Shown here one piece after another: positions 1 to 12,062 of a DNA stretch of 64,000 nucleotides; within the stretch, counting starts at the first letter, position 1; the number at the start of each line of letters is the position of its first letter. The translations under genes were made by a program, and so were the position numbers. The stretch is from Perilla frutescens (Eukaryota > Streptophyta > Magnoliopsida > Lamiales > Lamiaceae): NCBI GenBank assembly GCA_026008535.1, contig BRKX01000003.1, positions 19,768,001-19,832,000 of the forward strand, given 5' to 3'. The notes below the pieces were generated by a model. The model was not told the origin of the DNA, ran no database searches, and worked only from the letters and a program-made list of their open reading frames with translations.

Positions 1-1342
1 AGTTGGTCGTGCTTGACGTATTTTGCAGGTTTGTTCATCAATTGTGGATGCTTGAAAGGTTTGATGTGAATGTGAAATCCCAAGAAAGTACATGAAGAAA
101 TTGGTCAAGAAAACGGGACGAAACAAGCCGAGGAGGAAATTGCGAGTGAGCACCCGCGACCCGGTCGCGACTGCAGTGTCGCGAGTCATCAAAGGGAGAA
201 GACTGCGATGTCGCGACAGGGGAGGGGTGCAGAAAAAGAAAATTCGCGACCAGGGTCACGAATATTATGGAGGTCGCGAATTCCATGCCACATGGCGCCA
301 CGTGGATTCACGGGCCGATTCGCGGGCAAGAGGGTCGCGACTCTGGTCGTGAACGAAGCGGGCTTTTCTGATTTTTCCAATGTATTTTTGGGTTGTTTCT
401 TAACTTGGTATATAAGGACTCCTTTTGGACGAAAATCAGACACCAGTTATCATACCCTAAGATTGAAACAGAGGTTTGCTGTGGAGAAAGAGCATCACGA
501 AGAATAAGACCGAGGATTTAAAGCAAGTCAAGATTCGAGGCAGATTTAATCTTCCGGATTTTATTTATTTCAATTCTTGTCTAGCTATGAACATCCAGAA
601 CTTAATTTCTTTTGTTTATTTTATTATGAACAATTAAACCCTAGTATTCTAGGGTTGACGCATGATTCCTTTATGAAGTCTTTTAATTAATTCCAATGTT
701 TATGTCTATGATTTTTATTGCACTTTAATTATTCTTGGGTTGCATTTATTTATGTCAATTGACTGACCATTAATTGATGTAATTTATTTTTTTGATTCAT
801 AAATTGAGAGAGGAGTTTCGACACTAGAACGGAATAATTAACTTAGTAATTAACAACACTAGAGAGAGTTGAAATTACTGGAGAGAGCATTAAACCCTTG
901 GATTATTTAGGAGTCACATTTTAGATAATAAATGGAGACATTGTTATTTATTGTGTGATCTACATTCTTAATTCTCTGAGAAGAGGTTCTGAATAGCAAA
1001 GTGGTTGCTTTAGTGCGATTAAAATCCCAATATAGGCATAGATATTGGATTAGTTAATAAGATGGATTATTTGATGAAGGTTCAATCCTAGAATGCGCAT
1101 TTCCTCCTGATATTTTTCTCTGCAACTTTGTCTGTTGTTGAATTGTAGTATTTTGATTTATTTAATTGTTTTATTTTAATTGTTTAAAACCTCTGAATTT
1201 TGGGTAGTCTAGATAGCAGAGTTAGGATAAATGGAATAACTAGTATCTGGAATTTAAGTCTCTGTGGATTCGACCTTGTTCGTCATTATACTAGAAACCT
1301 CACCGCACACTTGCAGTTTAGATGGAATAAAAATACCGAACA
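1..1342 (+). repeat. Athila 5' LTR (partial)
   Basis: Position 1 aligns with 10733 in the 3' LTR, so about 105 bp of the 5' end are missing. The LTR ends at the CA of ATACCGAACA (1342), just before the primer binding site. The U3-like part (140-360) is GC-rich with repeated TCGCGA motifs, in contrast with the AT-rich remainder. A TATA box lies at 409-415. Confidence 0.92.
409..415 (+). promoter_or_regulatory. LTR TATA box (5' LTR)
   Basis: TATATAA followed by GG sits downstream of the GC-rich repeat block. The identical heptamer is kept in the 3' LTR at 11129-11135. This is the most likely core promoter of the Athila element; the transcription start is inferred only. Confidence 0.55.
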
Positions 1343-1348
1343 AATTTT

Positions 1349-1366
1349 TGGCACTGTTGCCGGGGA
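1349..1366 (+). other. Primer binding site, tRNA-Asp type
   Basis: TGGCACTGTTGCCGGGGA lies six bases after the LTR end. It matches the complement of the 3' end of plant tRNA-Asp apart from two or three substitutions, as usual for Athila/Tat elements. Confidence 0.8.
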
Positions 1367-1491
1367 CTTATTTCTTTGTTTACTATTATTCGAGTTTATT
1401 TTATATTGCTAATCTAGATATTGTTTCTTTATTTTTATTTCTTATTTCTGTTTAAATATTATTTTCTTTCCTCTATTTTCATAAGTTGTGT

Positions 1492-2990
1492 ATGAGCACA
1501 AGATCAAAAGGAAAACAATTGTAGAATTTTGACCCGAAGATTGAAGCCACCGCTCGGTACAATAACGTAAGAAGGAGAATGAGAGAAATGGCAAATCAAC
1601 AGGCAGCACCTGTTACAGTCGAGCAAATGCGGCAACTGCATAGATAGTTGGAGGAGATGCGGCACCGAATGCAAGAGCAAAAGGCCGCAAGAGAGGCCAA
1701 TCCAGTTCCAATAAATCAAATGTTTACGCCGGTGCTCAATCATGGCCATATTCCCGGTCCCGGGATCAATGCTAACAATTTTGAATTGAAGACGGGACTG
1801 GTGGGTATGGTTCAACAGCATCAATATGGAGGGCTAAAGATTGAAAACCCGAATGCACATTTGCAACAGTTCTTGGAGATTTGCAGTACCATCAAGATGA
1901 ATGGAGTTTCGGATGACACTATTCGACTTCGCCTGTTCTCTTTCTCACTGAGGGATGCTGCCAAAGATTGGTACCATTCACTGGATCTTAGTACAGTGGA
2001 TAGCTGAAAGTGCTTGGCTCATAAGTTCCTCTATAAATTCTTTCTTCCTAGTCCAACTCTGAAGCTGAAAGACGAAATCACTCAATTTCGCTAATATGAG
2101 GATGAGAATTTATACGAAGCGTGGGAGAGATTTCGAGAGTTGCTGAGGAAGTGCCCCAATCATGGATTTGGGGTTGATCACCAGGTTTGCATCTTCTATA
2201 ATGGATATGACATGGAAGTGAAGAGGCTTCTGGATGCCTCTGTAGGTGGGTCCTTGCTAAATAAAGGACACGATCAAGCCGTGTCTATCATTAAAGACAT
2301 GGCCACCAACAATTATCAGTGGACCAATGATCGTCAAGTAAAGATTATGAAGAGGGCTGTAGCAGTCGACAACACTAACCCTATCTCTAAGCTGGCCGCC
2401 CAGCTTTCTACTCTAAATGCCACCATCAATTGCCGATTCGATGTTATAACACGTTTGGGCGCAGACACTCCTATAGGGAATGCAATGGAGGACGTGAATT
2501 ACGTCAATTAGAAAGGCTATGGGAATAATAACAATTATCGAGGTAGGAATCAATTCTACCAAGGTAATCATTCCAATCTGTCTTATGGGAATCCCAATGC
2601 CGCATTGCAGCCACCACCGGGTTTCTCGGTGACTAACGGAGTGATTGATGAACTTCTGATGGCTTTCATGGGAAAGAAAGAAAAATATATGGGAGAGTCT
2701 CAATATAGAGTTGAGAAGCTTGAGAACGCTGTTGGAGCCATGGGGACTTAGATGAAGATGTTTGAGAAGTAGTTGGGACAGCTAGCCACAGTAGTCAGGA
2801 ATCAGCATCAGCCAGGCCAGTTTCCTAGCAACACGACTATCAATCCCAAGGAGCAGTGCAAGGCAATATAGCTGAGAAGTGGGACTTCTTATGAAGGGCT
2901 GAAAAATCCAAGACTTGCACCCACCTCTGATGAAGATTCTGAGAAGTCAGAAGAAGATCCGGAAAGTCATACTCCAGCACCAACAATCTT
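1492..2990 (+). pseudogene. gag: Athila gag (broken)
   Basis: This encodes the retrotransposon capsid/nucleocapsid polyprotein. The frame opens at ATG 1492 and can be followed through in-frame stops at 1522, 1645, 2005, 2092 and 2509 and further stops near 2750-2870. Recognisable stretches include the capsid-like segment around RLFSFSLRDAAKDWYHSL (about 1924-1983), the segment around AWERFRELLRKCPNHG (about 2119-2166), and the later PPPGFSV region typical of Athila gag. Most stops are single-base changes from common sense codons, consistent with ageing rather than rearrangement. A frame change near 2990-3003 separates gag from pol. Confidence 0.85.
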
Positions 2991-3002
2991 GCATCACAGC
3001 CA

Positions 3003-4979
3003 GTGCCACCTCAGACCACTCCTGCATCTGTACCCATTCCTTTTCCTCAGAGGTTGCAGAAGAAGAAAGTGGATGAGCAGTTCTCCAAGTTCTTGGAGAT
3101 ATTCCGGAAGGTGCAAATAAACATTCCTCTAGTAGAAGCCTTACAGCAAATGCCGAGTTATGCTGAGTTCCTCAAGAATGTCATCTCCAAGAAAAGAAGA
3201 CTGGGTGATTATGCCACGGTAAACCTTTCTGAGAATTGCATTGCTTTAATCCAAAAGAAGCTCCCAACTAAGCTTAAGGATCCCGAAAGCTTTACCATTT
3301 CTGTCACTATAGGAGGCGATCATACTAGGAAGGCTTTATGCGATTTGGGAGCTAGTATCAACCTGATGTCATTATCATTCTTCCAAAAGCTGAACATCGA
3401 AAAGATCAAGCCCACCACCATATGTCTCCAGATGGCAGACAGATCTGTGACACATCCACGGGGGATAGTTGAAGATGTCTTGGTCAAAGTCAATAAGTTC
3501 ATCTTTTCCATTGATTTTGTGGTGTTAGACATGGAGGCGGATGCTGAAGTGCCTCTTATCCTGGGACGTCCATTTCTCAACACGGAAAAGGCATTGATAG
3601 ATGTGTCTAAGGGAGAATTGACACTTCGTGTCAATGATGAGAGTGTCACTTTCTCCCTCTTCAAAGCCATGAAATTTCATGACAAAGAGGGTGCCCATCA
3701 AGTTGAAGCATGCAAAGTTCTCAAAGTGGTGGATTCCTGCATAAATGTGGCCGATTTTGTGAATCCCATGGATTCTTTGGAGCAAAGTTTGCTCCATTCA
3801 TATTTTGCCATAAGTGAATCCAATTTTGATGATTTTGAATTAACTGATACCATTGCTGAATTGAATTCATTACAGGAAATTCCAAGGCGAGGATCCAAGT
3901 TTCTACCGCTGAGGGATGAAAGTGAAAATGCTAAGGAATGCGGGTCGCAGGTGCCTAAAAAGCTGGAGTTGAAGCCACTGCCCGCCCATCTCAAGTATAC
4001 TTTCTTGGGTAAAAATGAATCCAAGCCGGTAATAGTTTCTGCTTACCTCTCTGAGTCTCAATTGGATAGCCTCTTACGTGTATTGAGAAAACATCAAAGT
4101 GTTATAGGTTGGTCGATTTCTGATTTAAAAGGGATTAGCCCATCTATATGCATGCATAGGATTTTACTTGAGAATGATTATAAACCACGTGTGCAAAATC
4201 AACGTAGGTTGAATCCTATTATGCAAGAGGTAGTGTGAAAAGAGGTCCTGAAATTGTTAGATGCTGGAATTATTTTTGCTATCTCTGATAGTGAGTGGGT
4301 TAGTCTCACTCAAGTTGTGGCTAAGAAGGGGGGCATGACTGTTGTAGAAGGTGAAGGAAATGAATTAATTGCTACTAGAGTCGTGACTGGTTGGCGTGTG
4401 TGTATTGATTATCATATGTTGAATGCAGCCACTAGAAAAGACCACTTTCCCCTTCCCTTTATTGATCAGATGTTAGACAGATTAGCCGGCTATGAGTATT
4501 ATTGTTTTCAAGATGGTTATTCTGGCTATAATCAGATTATGATTGCTCATGCGGACCAAGAAAAGACTGTTTTTACATGTCCTTATGGCATTTTTGCCTA
4601 TCAATATATGTCTTTTGGTCTGTCTAATGCACATGCTACTTTTCAGAGGTGCATGATGGCTATCTTCCATGGATTAATTGAAAATATTATGGAAGTATTT
4701 ATGGATAATTTCTCTGTGTATGGTGATTCATTTGATAACTGTTTAGCCAATCTAACCCAAGTCTTGCTGAGATGTGAAGATACCAACCTAGTTCTTAACC
4801 GGGAGAAGTACCATTTTATGGTACGAGATGGTATAGTTTTGGGCCATAAAGTGTCTTCTGTAGGTTTGGAGGTAGATCGTGCCAAGATTGTTGCCATAGA
4901 GAAATTACCTCCACCGACGAATGAGAAGTTTGTGAGAAGCTTCCTTGGCCATGCCGATTTTTATCGGTGTTTTATTTGA
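3003..4979 (+). pseudogene. pol: Athila pol: protease and reverse transcriptase (broken)
   Basis: The first 411 codons (3003-4238) hold an aspartic protease with a D-L-G-A-S active-site motif (about 3340) and a downstream LILGRPFL flap-like motif (about 3555), followed by the linker to reverse transcriptase. After a TGA at 4236 the same frame resumes and carries the RT domain (about 4254-4979) with WRVCIDYHMLN, FPLPFIDQMLDRLAG and the catalytic box. The box reads F-M-D-N-F where the family has two aspartates, so the second metal-binding Asp is Asn (codon 4707-4709). A TGA follows at 4977. The element therefore lacks a functional polymerase even apart from the stops. Confidence 0.9.
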
Positions 4980-5903
4980 GATTTTTCTATAATAGCTAAG
5001 CCCCTTAGCCATTTGTTGGAAAAATCAAGTGCTTTTGACTTCTCTGATGAGTGTTTGCAGGCATTCGAGACTTTGAAGAAAGCCTTGGTGAGTGCCCCTA
5101 TCTTGATCACACCTGATTGGTCGCAGCCGTTCGAGATAATATGTGATGCAAGTGATGTTGCTGTTGGGGTTGCTTTGGGACAAAAGTGGGATAAGTTGTT
5201 CCGTGCAATTTACTATGCCAGTAGAACTCTGGATTCGGCACAAGTAAATTACACGACAATCGAGAAGGAATTATTGGCGGTGGTGTATTCCTTTGACAAG
5301 TTTCGAGCCTACCTCATTGGCGCAAAGACTATAGTCTACACTGACCATGCGGCCTTGAGGTATTTATTTGACAAAAAGGATGCCAAGCCTAGACTGATCC
5401 GTTGGATTTTATTACTGCAGGAATTTGATTTGGAGATACGGGATCGAAAAGGCTATGAAAATGTAGTTGCGGATCACCTGTCTAGACTGGAGCACCCCGT
5501 GGAGGGTGAAGAAGCTCATGTCCCCATAAATGAGAAATTTCCAGATGAGCAACTGTTTCAGGTAAAATCCCAGTCTCCATGGTTTGCCCATTTTGTTAAC
5601 TTTCTTGTTGCAGGTGTACCGCCACCGGACTTGACTTCACACCAGAAGAAGAAATTTTTCCATGACGTGAAGTTCTACATGTGGGATGACCCATTCTTGT
5701 TCCGGCGTTGCTCTGATACAGTTATCCACCAATGTGTGCCTCAAGAAGAGTGGCGGGCCATCTTTCTACAGTGCCATGCATCACCGAGTGGTGGCCACTT
5801 CTCTGCCAACCGCACTGTCTTTAAGGTCCTGCTAAGTGGTTTCTACTGGCCATCTCTGTTCAAAGATTGCCACGAGCTCATCCGGGAGTGTGACAAATGC
5901 TAA
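4980..5903 (+). pseudogene. pol: Athila pol: RNase H and integrase zinc-binding region
   Basis: This is the same frame as the upstream RT. The RNase H motifs IICDASD (first catalytic Asp), TIEKELLAVVY (Glu) and VYTDHAALRYL (Asp) are all readable. About 110 codons after the RNase H end comes the integrase HHCC zinc-binding region: H-A-S-P-S-G-G-H with C-D-K-C at 5889-5900. A TAA follows directly at 5901, and a frameshift lies between about 5903 and 5920. Residue spacing is normal for the family up to that point. Confidence 0.88.
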
Positions 5904-5904
5904 A

Positions 5905-6859
5905 GAATGGGGGGCTTTCCAAGATGAATGAGATGCCACTCACCAACATTGTAGAGGTCGAGTTATTTGATGTTTGGGGCATCGACTTCATGGGACCATT
6001 CCCAGTGTCTTCTAGTGGCTACCAGTACATTTTACTAGCCGTGGACTACGTCTCGAGGTGGGTTTAGGCCATCCCAACAGTTACCAATGATTCTCAGGTG
6101 GTTATGAGTTTTTTGAAGAAGTTGTTCTCCCATTTTGGAAGACCTAGAGCATTACTAAATGATGGGGGAACGTATTTTTGCAACAAGCCATTGGAGACGT
6201 TGTTGGCCAAGTATGGAATCAAGCACAAAGTGACAACGCTATACCACCCACAAGCAAACAGGCAAGCCAAGCTTGCTAATCGAGAGATTCGGTAGATCTT
6301 GGATAAGACGGTGAATACTAATAGGAAGGATTGGGCTTTGTTGTTGGATGATGCACTGTGGGCATATCGAACTGCGTACAAGACACCATTGGGCCTATCT
6401 CCATACCAATTAATCTTTGGAAAATCTTTTCATTTACCGGTGGAGTTGGAGCACAAGTCATACCGGGATGTCAAGCAATTGAATTTTGACTTCAAGACAG
6501 CGGGACAAAAGAGAGTACTGTAGCTGAATGAGTTGGATGAGTTCCGCACGGAAGCATTCGAGAATTCCTTACTCTACAAAATGCGGACTAAAGCCTTCCA
6601 CGACAAGATGATTGTTCAAAGGGAGTTATTACCTAGTGATAATGTTCTGTTATTTAACTCTCGTTTGAAATTATTTCCAGGAAAATTGAGATCCAAGTGG
6701 CCGAGGCCCTTCGTGATTAAGAAAATGCTACCCAGTGGTGTAGTGGAGCTTCTATCTGCAACTGGTGAGCGTTTCATGGTCAATGGTCATAGAGTCAAGA
6801 AATACTACAGCCCGGAGCAGAGACATGAGGTGTCTCACATCAAGTTGTTGGAGCCTTGA
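5905..6859 (+). pseudogene. pol: Athila integrase core and C-terminal domain (broken)
   Basis: The core resumes in a new frame with DVWGIDFMGPF (first catalytic Asp, about 5970) and LLNDGGTYF (second Asp). The third catalytic position, normally Glu within HPQ-x-N-x-QAE, reads HPQANRQAK, so Glu has become Lys (codon 6269-6271). In-frame stops occur at 6065, 6294 and 6521. The C-terminal part includes the LFPGKLRSKW segment typical of plant Ty3/Gypsy integrases and ends at a natural-looking TGA at 6857. Confidence 0.88.
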
Positions 6860-7506
6860 ACTTCATGATCGTCTGGCTGTCGATGTTAAATGCAGCGCTT
6901 GTTGGGAGGCAACCCAATGGTTTTTTTTTCTTTTCTTTAAAGTCTTTTTAGTCTTTTTAGTCATTTTTGCTTTGTTTGTTTTCGTTGTTTTTGTGTCTTT
7001 TTGCTGAGTTATGCAGGTAATAGCTGCGAAATAGATCGAATGACGATAGCCGCGTTCCATGTAACATGCAATGTCGTGTCTTCACGCATTGGGCATACGC
7101 AAAGAAAGTTACGATTGGGGTCGGTTGTCCCCATTCCATTGGCATTACATATTTGCATGATTTGTAGCTTTCATTTTCTTTTCTTTGGTTGAATTGTGTG
7201 ATGCTATGGATGTGGGAGACACTTGGATTTTTTGTTGGAGATTGTATGCTTGCATGCTTGTTTTTACGTTAATTCTTTGTGTCTTGTACATTGTGGCATG
7301 CTAATTGTGTGCGGATGTGTTCGGATGATGGTGTAGTTTGGTCATTGTGTTATGTTCTTTTTACACCATCCCGTTGGTTGAGTGTGATGGAAGGGAATGA
7401 GGGATGGTTGAGTTTGATTTTGTTGCCTTTGTGCAAGCTTGGGGGAAAAAGTGAGGGTGTGATCCCTTTTGTTTTTTGTAGGACTTTGCTCGTGTGGGTG
7501 TGCTAA
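6860..7506 (+). other. Athila pol to third-ORF spacer with a polypurine-like tract
   Basis: About 650 bp with no convincing ORF. It is T-rich at first (6920-7000) and ends with AAGCTTGGGGG followed by AAAAAGTGAGGG (7435-7457). That sequence resembles the true polypurine tract at 10614-10627 and lies just before the third ORF. Confidence 0.5.
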
Positions 7507-9224
7507 ATGGCGAAGGGGAATTTCTTCAATCATTTGGTAGGAAGGGATAGAAGCAGACCCCTTACTCTCACAGATGATAGAAGCAGGCTCCCTATTCTTT
7601 CCACTCCTTCTCCCACCTCCTCCAGTGCCGATGATGAATTTAATGACTACGCTGATGAGGATGAGGACCAATCCGAGGATTTGGATCAATCTGATGGAGA
7701 CAATTACTCTGAGACTGACGACTCTGATGATGAAGATTACGAGCCCAAAGATGAAGAAGACGATGTTGATGAAGAGCTTGAGCCCGAGATTGCTGATGAT
7801 GATGAAGCTGCATCCCCTCTCTACCATCCGCAGCATTATGGTATTGATTTGCAAACTCCAGAGCAGCGAGATGCTTGGGGCAAATTAGCAGTGATGAAGA
7901 TCTTTCCAACCAGATATCCCTGTGCCACTACCACAACAGCTCTTGGCATTCACGAGGATGTGTGGGGCCTCATCAATCGCGTAGGTTGGAATCAGGCTGT
8001 GGCAGGGGGATGGCCAACTTATCCAGTGTTGGTGTATGAATTTCTCAGCACTCTCGACGTGCAATCTACTCAGGTCCGAGGCCCGTACGTCATGACATTC
8101 CGTTTGGGGAATGTGGCTCATACCCTCACCGCCGATCAAGTCAATGCCATTTTTCATGTTCCAGATGGCGGTATCTTCAATCGCTTTGGAGTTAGAGCTG
8201 AGCATTTTTTGTGACGCCTACAATTTGAGACGAGGGTGTATGATCACAAATGTGGCTCATATCCATGATGCCTAACCCCGTGTTTCATTACGTGCAAAAG
8301 ATTGTTGCTTCTACTGTGTTGGCACGCCATGAAACGTCAGGTATACGGACGCCTGAGATTATTTTTCTGTGGGCCATGTTGAGTGGGACAAACCTTAACT
8401 TTGCCGCATTCTTGATGCAACAGTTTAAGAGGCAAAGCTCCCAAGCCACAGATGCAATTAAGATTGGTGGTATACTCACACTGATTGCTGGACATCTTGG
8501 CATCTCACTACATCGGTAAAGTAGTCTACCGGGTCCTCGAGCCATCAATTTGCCAAATCTACGCCAGTCCCAGATGCTGGTCAACCGTACGGATGCTCAT
8601 CTCCTGACCTTAAGGAGAAATCGGTTGTTTTCCCTACCTAACAGGCTACTCACTACAGTTTCAGATCTCACCATCACCGACAACTGGCTGTTAGATACTC
8701 CAGCTCACCATGACTTCATTGCTGCTGCTGCTGGCGAGGAACGGTTTGAGATTCTAGAGAGGGTTCAAAGGGCGCAAGCTGAGTTGTCCGCTCAAGCTGA
8801 AAGGAGAGCACGCACTCGAACAAGGGAGGAGCGCACCGACGAGTAGTGGGACTCTCTCACTGACATGATGGCCACCATGAACACGGCCATTGACTCGATA
8901 CACACATCGATCGGCACTCTGAACACCAATTATGGTACCATAAATGCGGCCTTTCAGACTCTGCAGACGGATGTGCACACTATGCGCGGAGAGGTTCATG
9001 AAATTTGAGATGTGATTAGGGGACTCCAACTGCACACGAGTGCGTATTTCCCTAACCCCTATTATGGTGCTGGACCCAGTGCTCCGTCTACATCCACCCG
9101 CCCACAAGACCCCACTTCGTCTAGCCATTCTCAGCATGACCTGCCCCAGCATCAGATGCCTCCGCACTTGTATTCGAACATGCCGTTTGGCTACCCACCA
9201 TACCAGCCTCCCCCGTCCTCTTGA
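7507..9224 (+). pseudogene. Athila third ORF (post-integrase, env-position protein), broken
   Basis: The ORF opens at ATG 7507. The first ~100 residues are strongly acidic with Ser/Asp/Glu runs, followed by a globular region (about 7820-8520) with W-rich and hydrophobic motifs such as PTYPVLVYEFLSTL and FLWAMLSGTNLNF. The tail is coiled-coil-like (ERVQRAQAELSAQAERRA, about 8758) and then Pro-rich up to 9224. TGA 8212 and a frameshift before 8250 break it, and further stops lie at 8844 and 9006. Athila elements carry an ORF here that has been called env-like. I see no signal peptide or clear membrane anchor, and the globular part instead recalls the conserved plant retrotransposon ORF found in many Athila-like copies. 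The function is unknown. Confidence 0.65.
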
Positions 9225-10627
9225 GTTTGCTGTAAGTGGTCCAAACACCTTTATGTCTTCTTTTCAAACTTCTTCTTTCTCTGAGTGTTGAATAAGTTTG
9301 GGGGGATGTGCGCTTAAGGTGTCTAGACCGATTTTTATTTACCTACTTTCTTAGTTAGTTGTTTAGCTAGTTGTTTTTTTTGTTTTTGCTTGGTTTTAGT
9401 GGTTTAGTCATCTTGGAAGAAATTTTGAGCTTATCTGCTTTTGATCTTGTTGTGTTTTGGGAACTTGTATGAACTATGTGCATAATTCATGACTTGGTAA
9501 TTATGATTGATAGAATGGGAATGCGTTTGTTTAATTGTCATAGTCTTGATTTGAACATGCTTGTGTTTTTGAGCTCGATAAGCATGATTAAGACCAATGT
9601 TAAGCTGTGAGCTTTTGTGCCTATGGGGTGTTTTACCCATCTCTTTGTTTTGGTGTGTTGGTCGGACATGTTTTTTATATCTCTAGAACTTACATGATTT
9701 CTCTTTCAAAATATTGGTTGTGTCCGGAATTTAGGAAATAATCTTAGGCCATCTTTTCTGTAGCCATTTATCCATACATGGTCCGAAATATACATGATTC
9801 CTTTGTGAACTCCGTTGTGCCTAATTACCCTTTTCTTGGATTCCCTATCTGGTATTGAATTGATAAATGTGTGGAAGAGAGGAGTGAGGGGAAGATGGAT
9901 GATTGTGGATTGAAAAATGAAGTGATGAATATGTTGGATGTGTGGTTGTCGTTGATTGTTGGCACACGAAAGGAAAAAAAAAAGAGAAAAGAAAAAAAAA
10001 GAGATAAAATAAATAAGTGATGCCAACAACACAAGTAGAAAAGAATAGAAAGGACTCAAAGAGTCTCCAAAAATGAGGTTGTGTAGAAAGAGTTGAGCTA
10101 GAAGAATTCTAGCTTGGTGCTTGAATGAAGAAAAGGGGTGTTTTGGTCTTGAATGGTAGAAACGAGTTGAGAGAATTGTAAATTTATGTGATCTTTACAA
10201 GTCTTTTAGTCACTTTAGCCATATATTTTCAACCCTGACCCGAAGCCTACATTACAACCTGTTTAAAAGTCCTTTTTGATCCTCTATTCCGGCATAATTT
10301 CATTTCGTGAGTTGAGAAAGAATACCAGCTTATGGTTGATATTTTTGCATGGTTGACATTCGATGAGTGTTTACCTTGATTTATTTGACTTGTGAGAGTT
10401 GAGAGATACACACACACTCGAGAAGAACATTGGATTAATTATGTTTGTTGAGTTTCGAGAGCATATGTGTGGGATATGACTGGCTTTTGAGTTTTGGGCT
10501 TTCGTGATCCTTTAATTCTTGAAGTCTTAATTGCTAGATTGTGGTTTGTGTGCATAATTTGTCTCGTTCCTGCTTTGGGTTTTGATTCTTTATTTGAGGA
10601 CAAACAAACTTCTAAGTTTGGGGGAGT
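9225..10627 (+). other. Athila 3' noncoding region with polypurine tract
   Basis: There is no coding region. It contains AAGTTTGGGGGGA at 9294-9306, an A/G-rich stretch at about 9967-10020, and the polypurine tract AAGTTTGGGGGAGT at 10614-10627 directly before the 3' LTR, where plus-strand synthesis would be primed. Confidence 0.75.
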
Positions 10628-12062
10628 TGATAAACTGAGATTTAACACTGTTTTTGTTACACTTTTGTGTCGTATTTTGTATGTCTTAATTGTGTTTTGT
10701 CTCAGTTTATTCCAGTTTTCCAAGTTTTTGGGAGTTAGTTGTGCTTGACGTATTTTGCAGGTTTGTTCATCAATTGTGGATGCTTTAAAGGTTTGAAATG
10801 AATATGAAATCCCGAGAGAGTACATGAAGAAATTGGTCGAGAAAACGGGACAAAACAAGCCGAGGAGGAAATCACAAGCCAGCACCCGCGACCCGATCGC
10901 GACTGCAGGGTCGCCAGTCATTAAAGGGAGAAAACTACGATGTTGCGACAGGGGAGGGGTGCAGAAGAAGAAAATTCATGACCAGGGTCGCGAATATTAT
11001 GGAAGTCGCGAATTTCATGCCACGTGGTGCCACGTGGATTCGCGGGCAAGAGGGTCGTGACTCTGGTCGCGAATGAAGCGGGCTTTTCCTATTTTTCCAC
11101 TGTATTTTTGGGTTGTTTCTTAACTTGGTATATAAGGACTCCTTTTGGACAAAAATCAGACACCAGTTATCATACCCTAAGATTGAAACAGAGGTTTACT
11201 GTGGCGAAAGAGCATCACGAAGAACAAGACCGAGGATTTCAAGCAAGTCAAGATTCAAGGCAGATTTAATCTTCCGAGTTTTATTTATTTCAATTCTTGT
11301 CTAGCTATGAACATCCAGAACTTAATTTCTTTTGTTTATTTTATTATGAACAATTAAACCCTAGTATTCTAGGGTTGATGCATGATTCATTTATGAAGTC
11401 TTTTAATTAATTCCAATATTTATGTCTATGATTTTTATTGTACTTTAATTATTCTTGGGTTACATTTATTTATGTCAATTGACTGGCCATTAATTGATGT
11501 AATTTATTGTGTTGATTCATAAATCGAGAGAGGAGTTTCGACACTAGAACGGAATAATTAACTTAGTAATTAACAACACTCGAGAGAGTTGAAATTACTG
11601 GATAGAGCATTAAACCCTCGGATTATTTAGGAGTCACATTTTAGATAATAAATGGAGACATTGTTATTTATTGTGTGATCTACATTCTTAATTCTCTGAG
11701 AAAAGGTTTTGAATAGCAAAGTGGTTGCTTTAGTGTGATTAAAATTCCAACATAGGCATAGATAATGGATTAGTTAATAAGATGGATTATTTGATGAATG
11801 TTCAATCCTAGAATGCGCCTATCCTGCTGATATTTTTCTCTACAACTTTGCCTGCTGTTGAATTGTAGTATTTTGATTTATTTAATTGTTTTATTTTAAT
11901 TGTTTAAAACCTCTGAATTTTGGGTAGTCTAGATAGCAGAGTTAGGATAAATGGAATAACTAGTATCTGGAATTTAAGTCTCTGTGGATTCGACCTTATT
12001 CGCCATTATACTAGAAACCTCACTGTACACTTACAGTTTATGTGAAATAAAAATACCGAACA
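10628..12062 (+). repeat. Athila 3' LTR (complete, about 1.44 kb)
   Basis: It starts TGATAAACTGAG directly after the polypurine tract and ends ACCGAACA. It aligns with the partial 5' LTR over its entire length. TATA box at 11129-11135. Several TCGCGA motifs of the 5' copy appear as TCATGA, TCGTGA or TTGCGA here, the pattern left by deaminated methyl-CpG. Confidence 0.92.

Larger units (their letters stand above)
1..12062 (+). mobile_element. Athila-type Ty3/Gypsy LTR retrotransposon (5' end cut by window)
   Basis: Two direct repeats (1-1342 and 10628-12062) flank a coding interior in the order tRNA-Asp-type primer site, gag, protease, reverse transcriptase, RNase H, integrase, third ORF, polypurine tract. 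That order, the long gag-protease linker, the post-integrase ORF and the GTTTGGGGGAG-type polypurine tract followed by TGATA fit the Athila lineage. All reading frames carry stops and at least two catalytic residues are changed, so the copy cannot move by itself. LTR copies differ by many C/T and G/A changes, as expected from methylated-cytosine decay. The left target duplication lies outside the window, so the insertion boundary can only be set on the right (12062). Confidence 0.93.

Noticed and set aside
7342..7909. Minus-strand ORFs opposite the Athila third ORF
   Set aside because: They are mirror images of the acidic GAT/GAA-rich coding strand, not separate genes.
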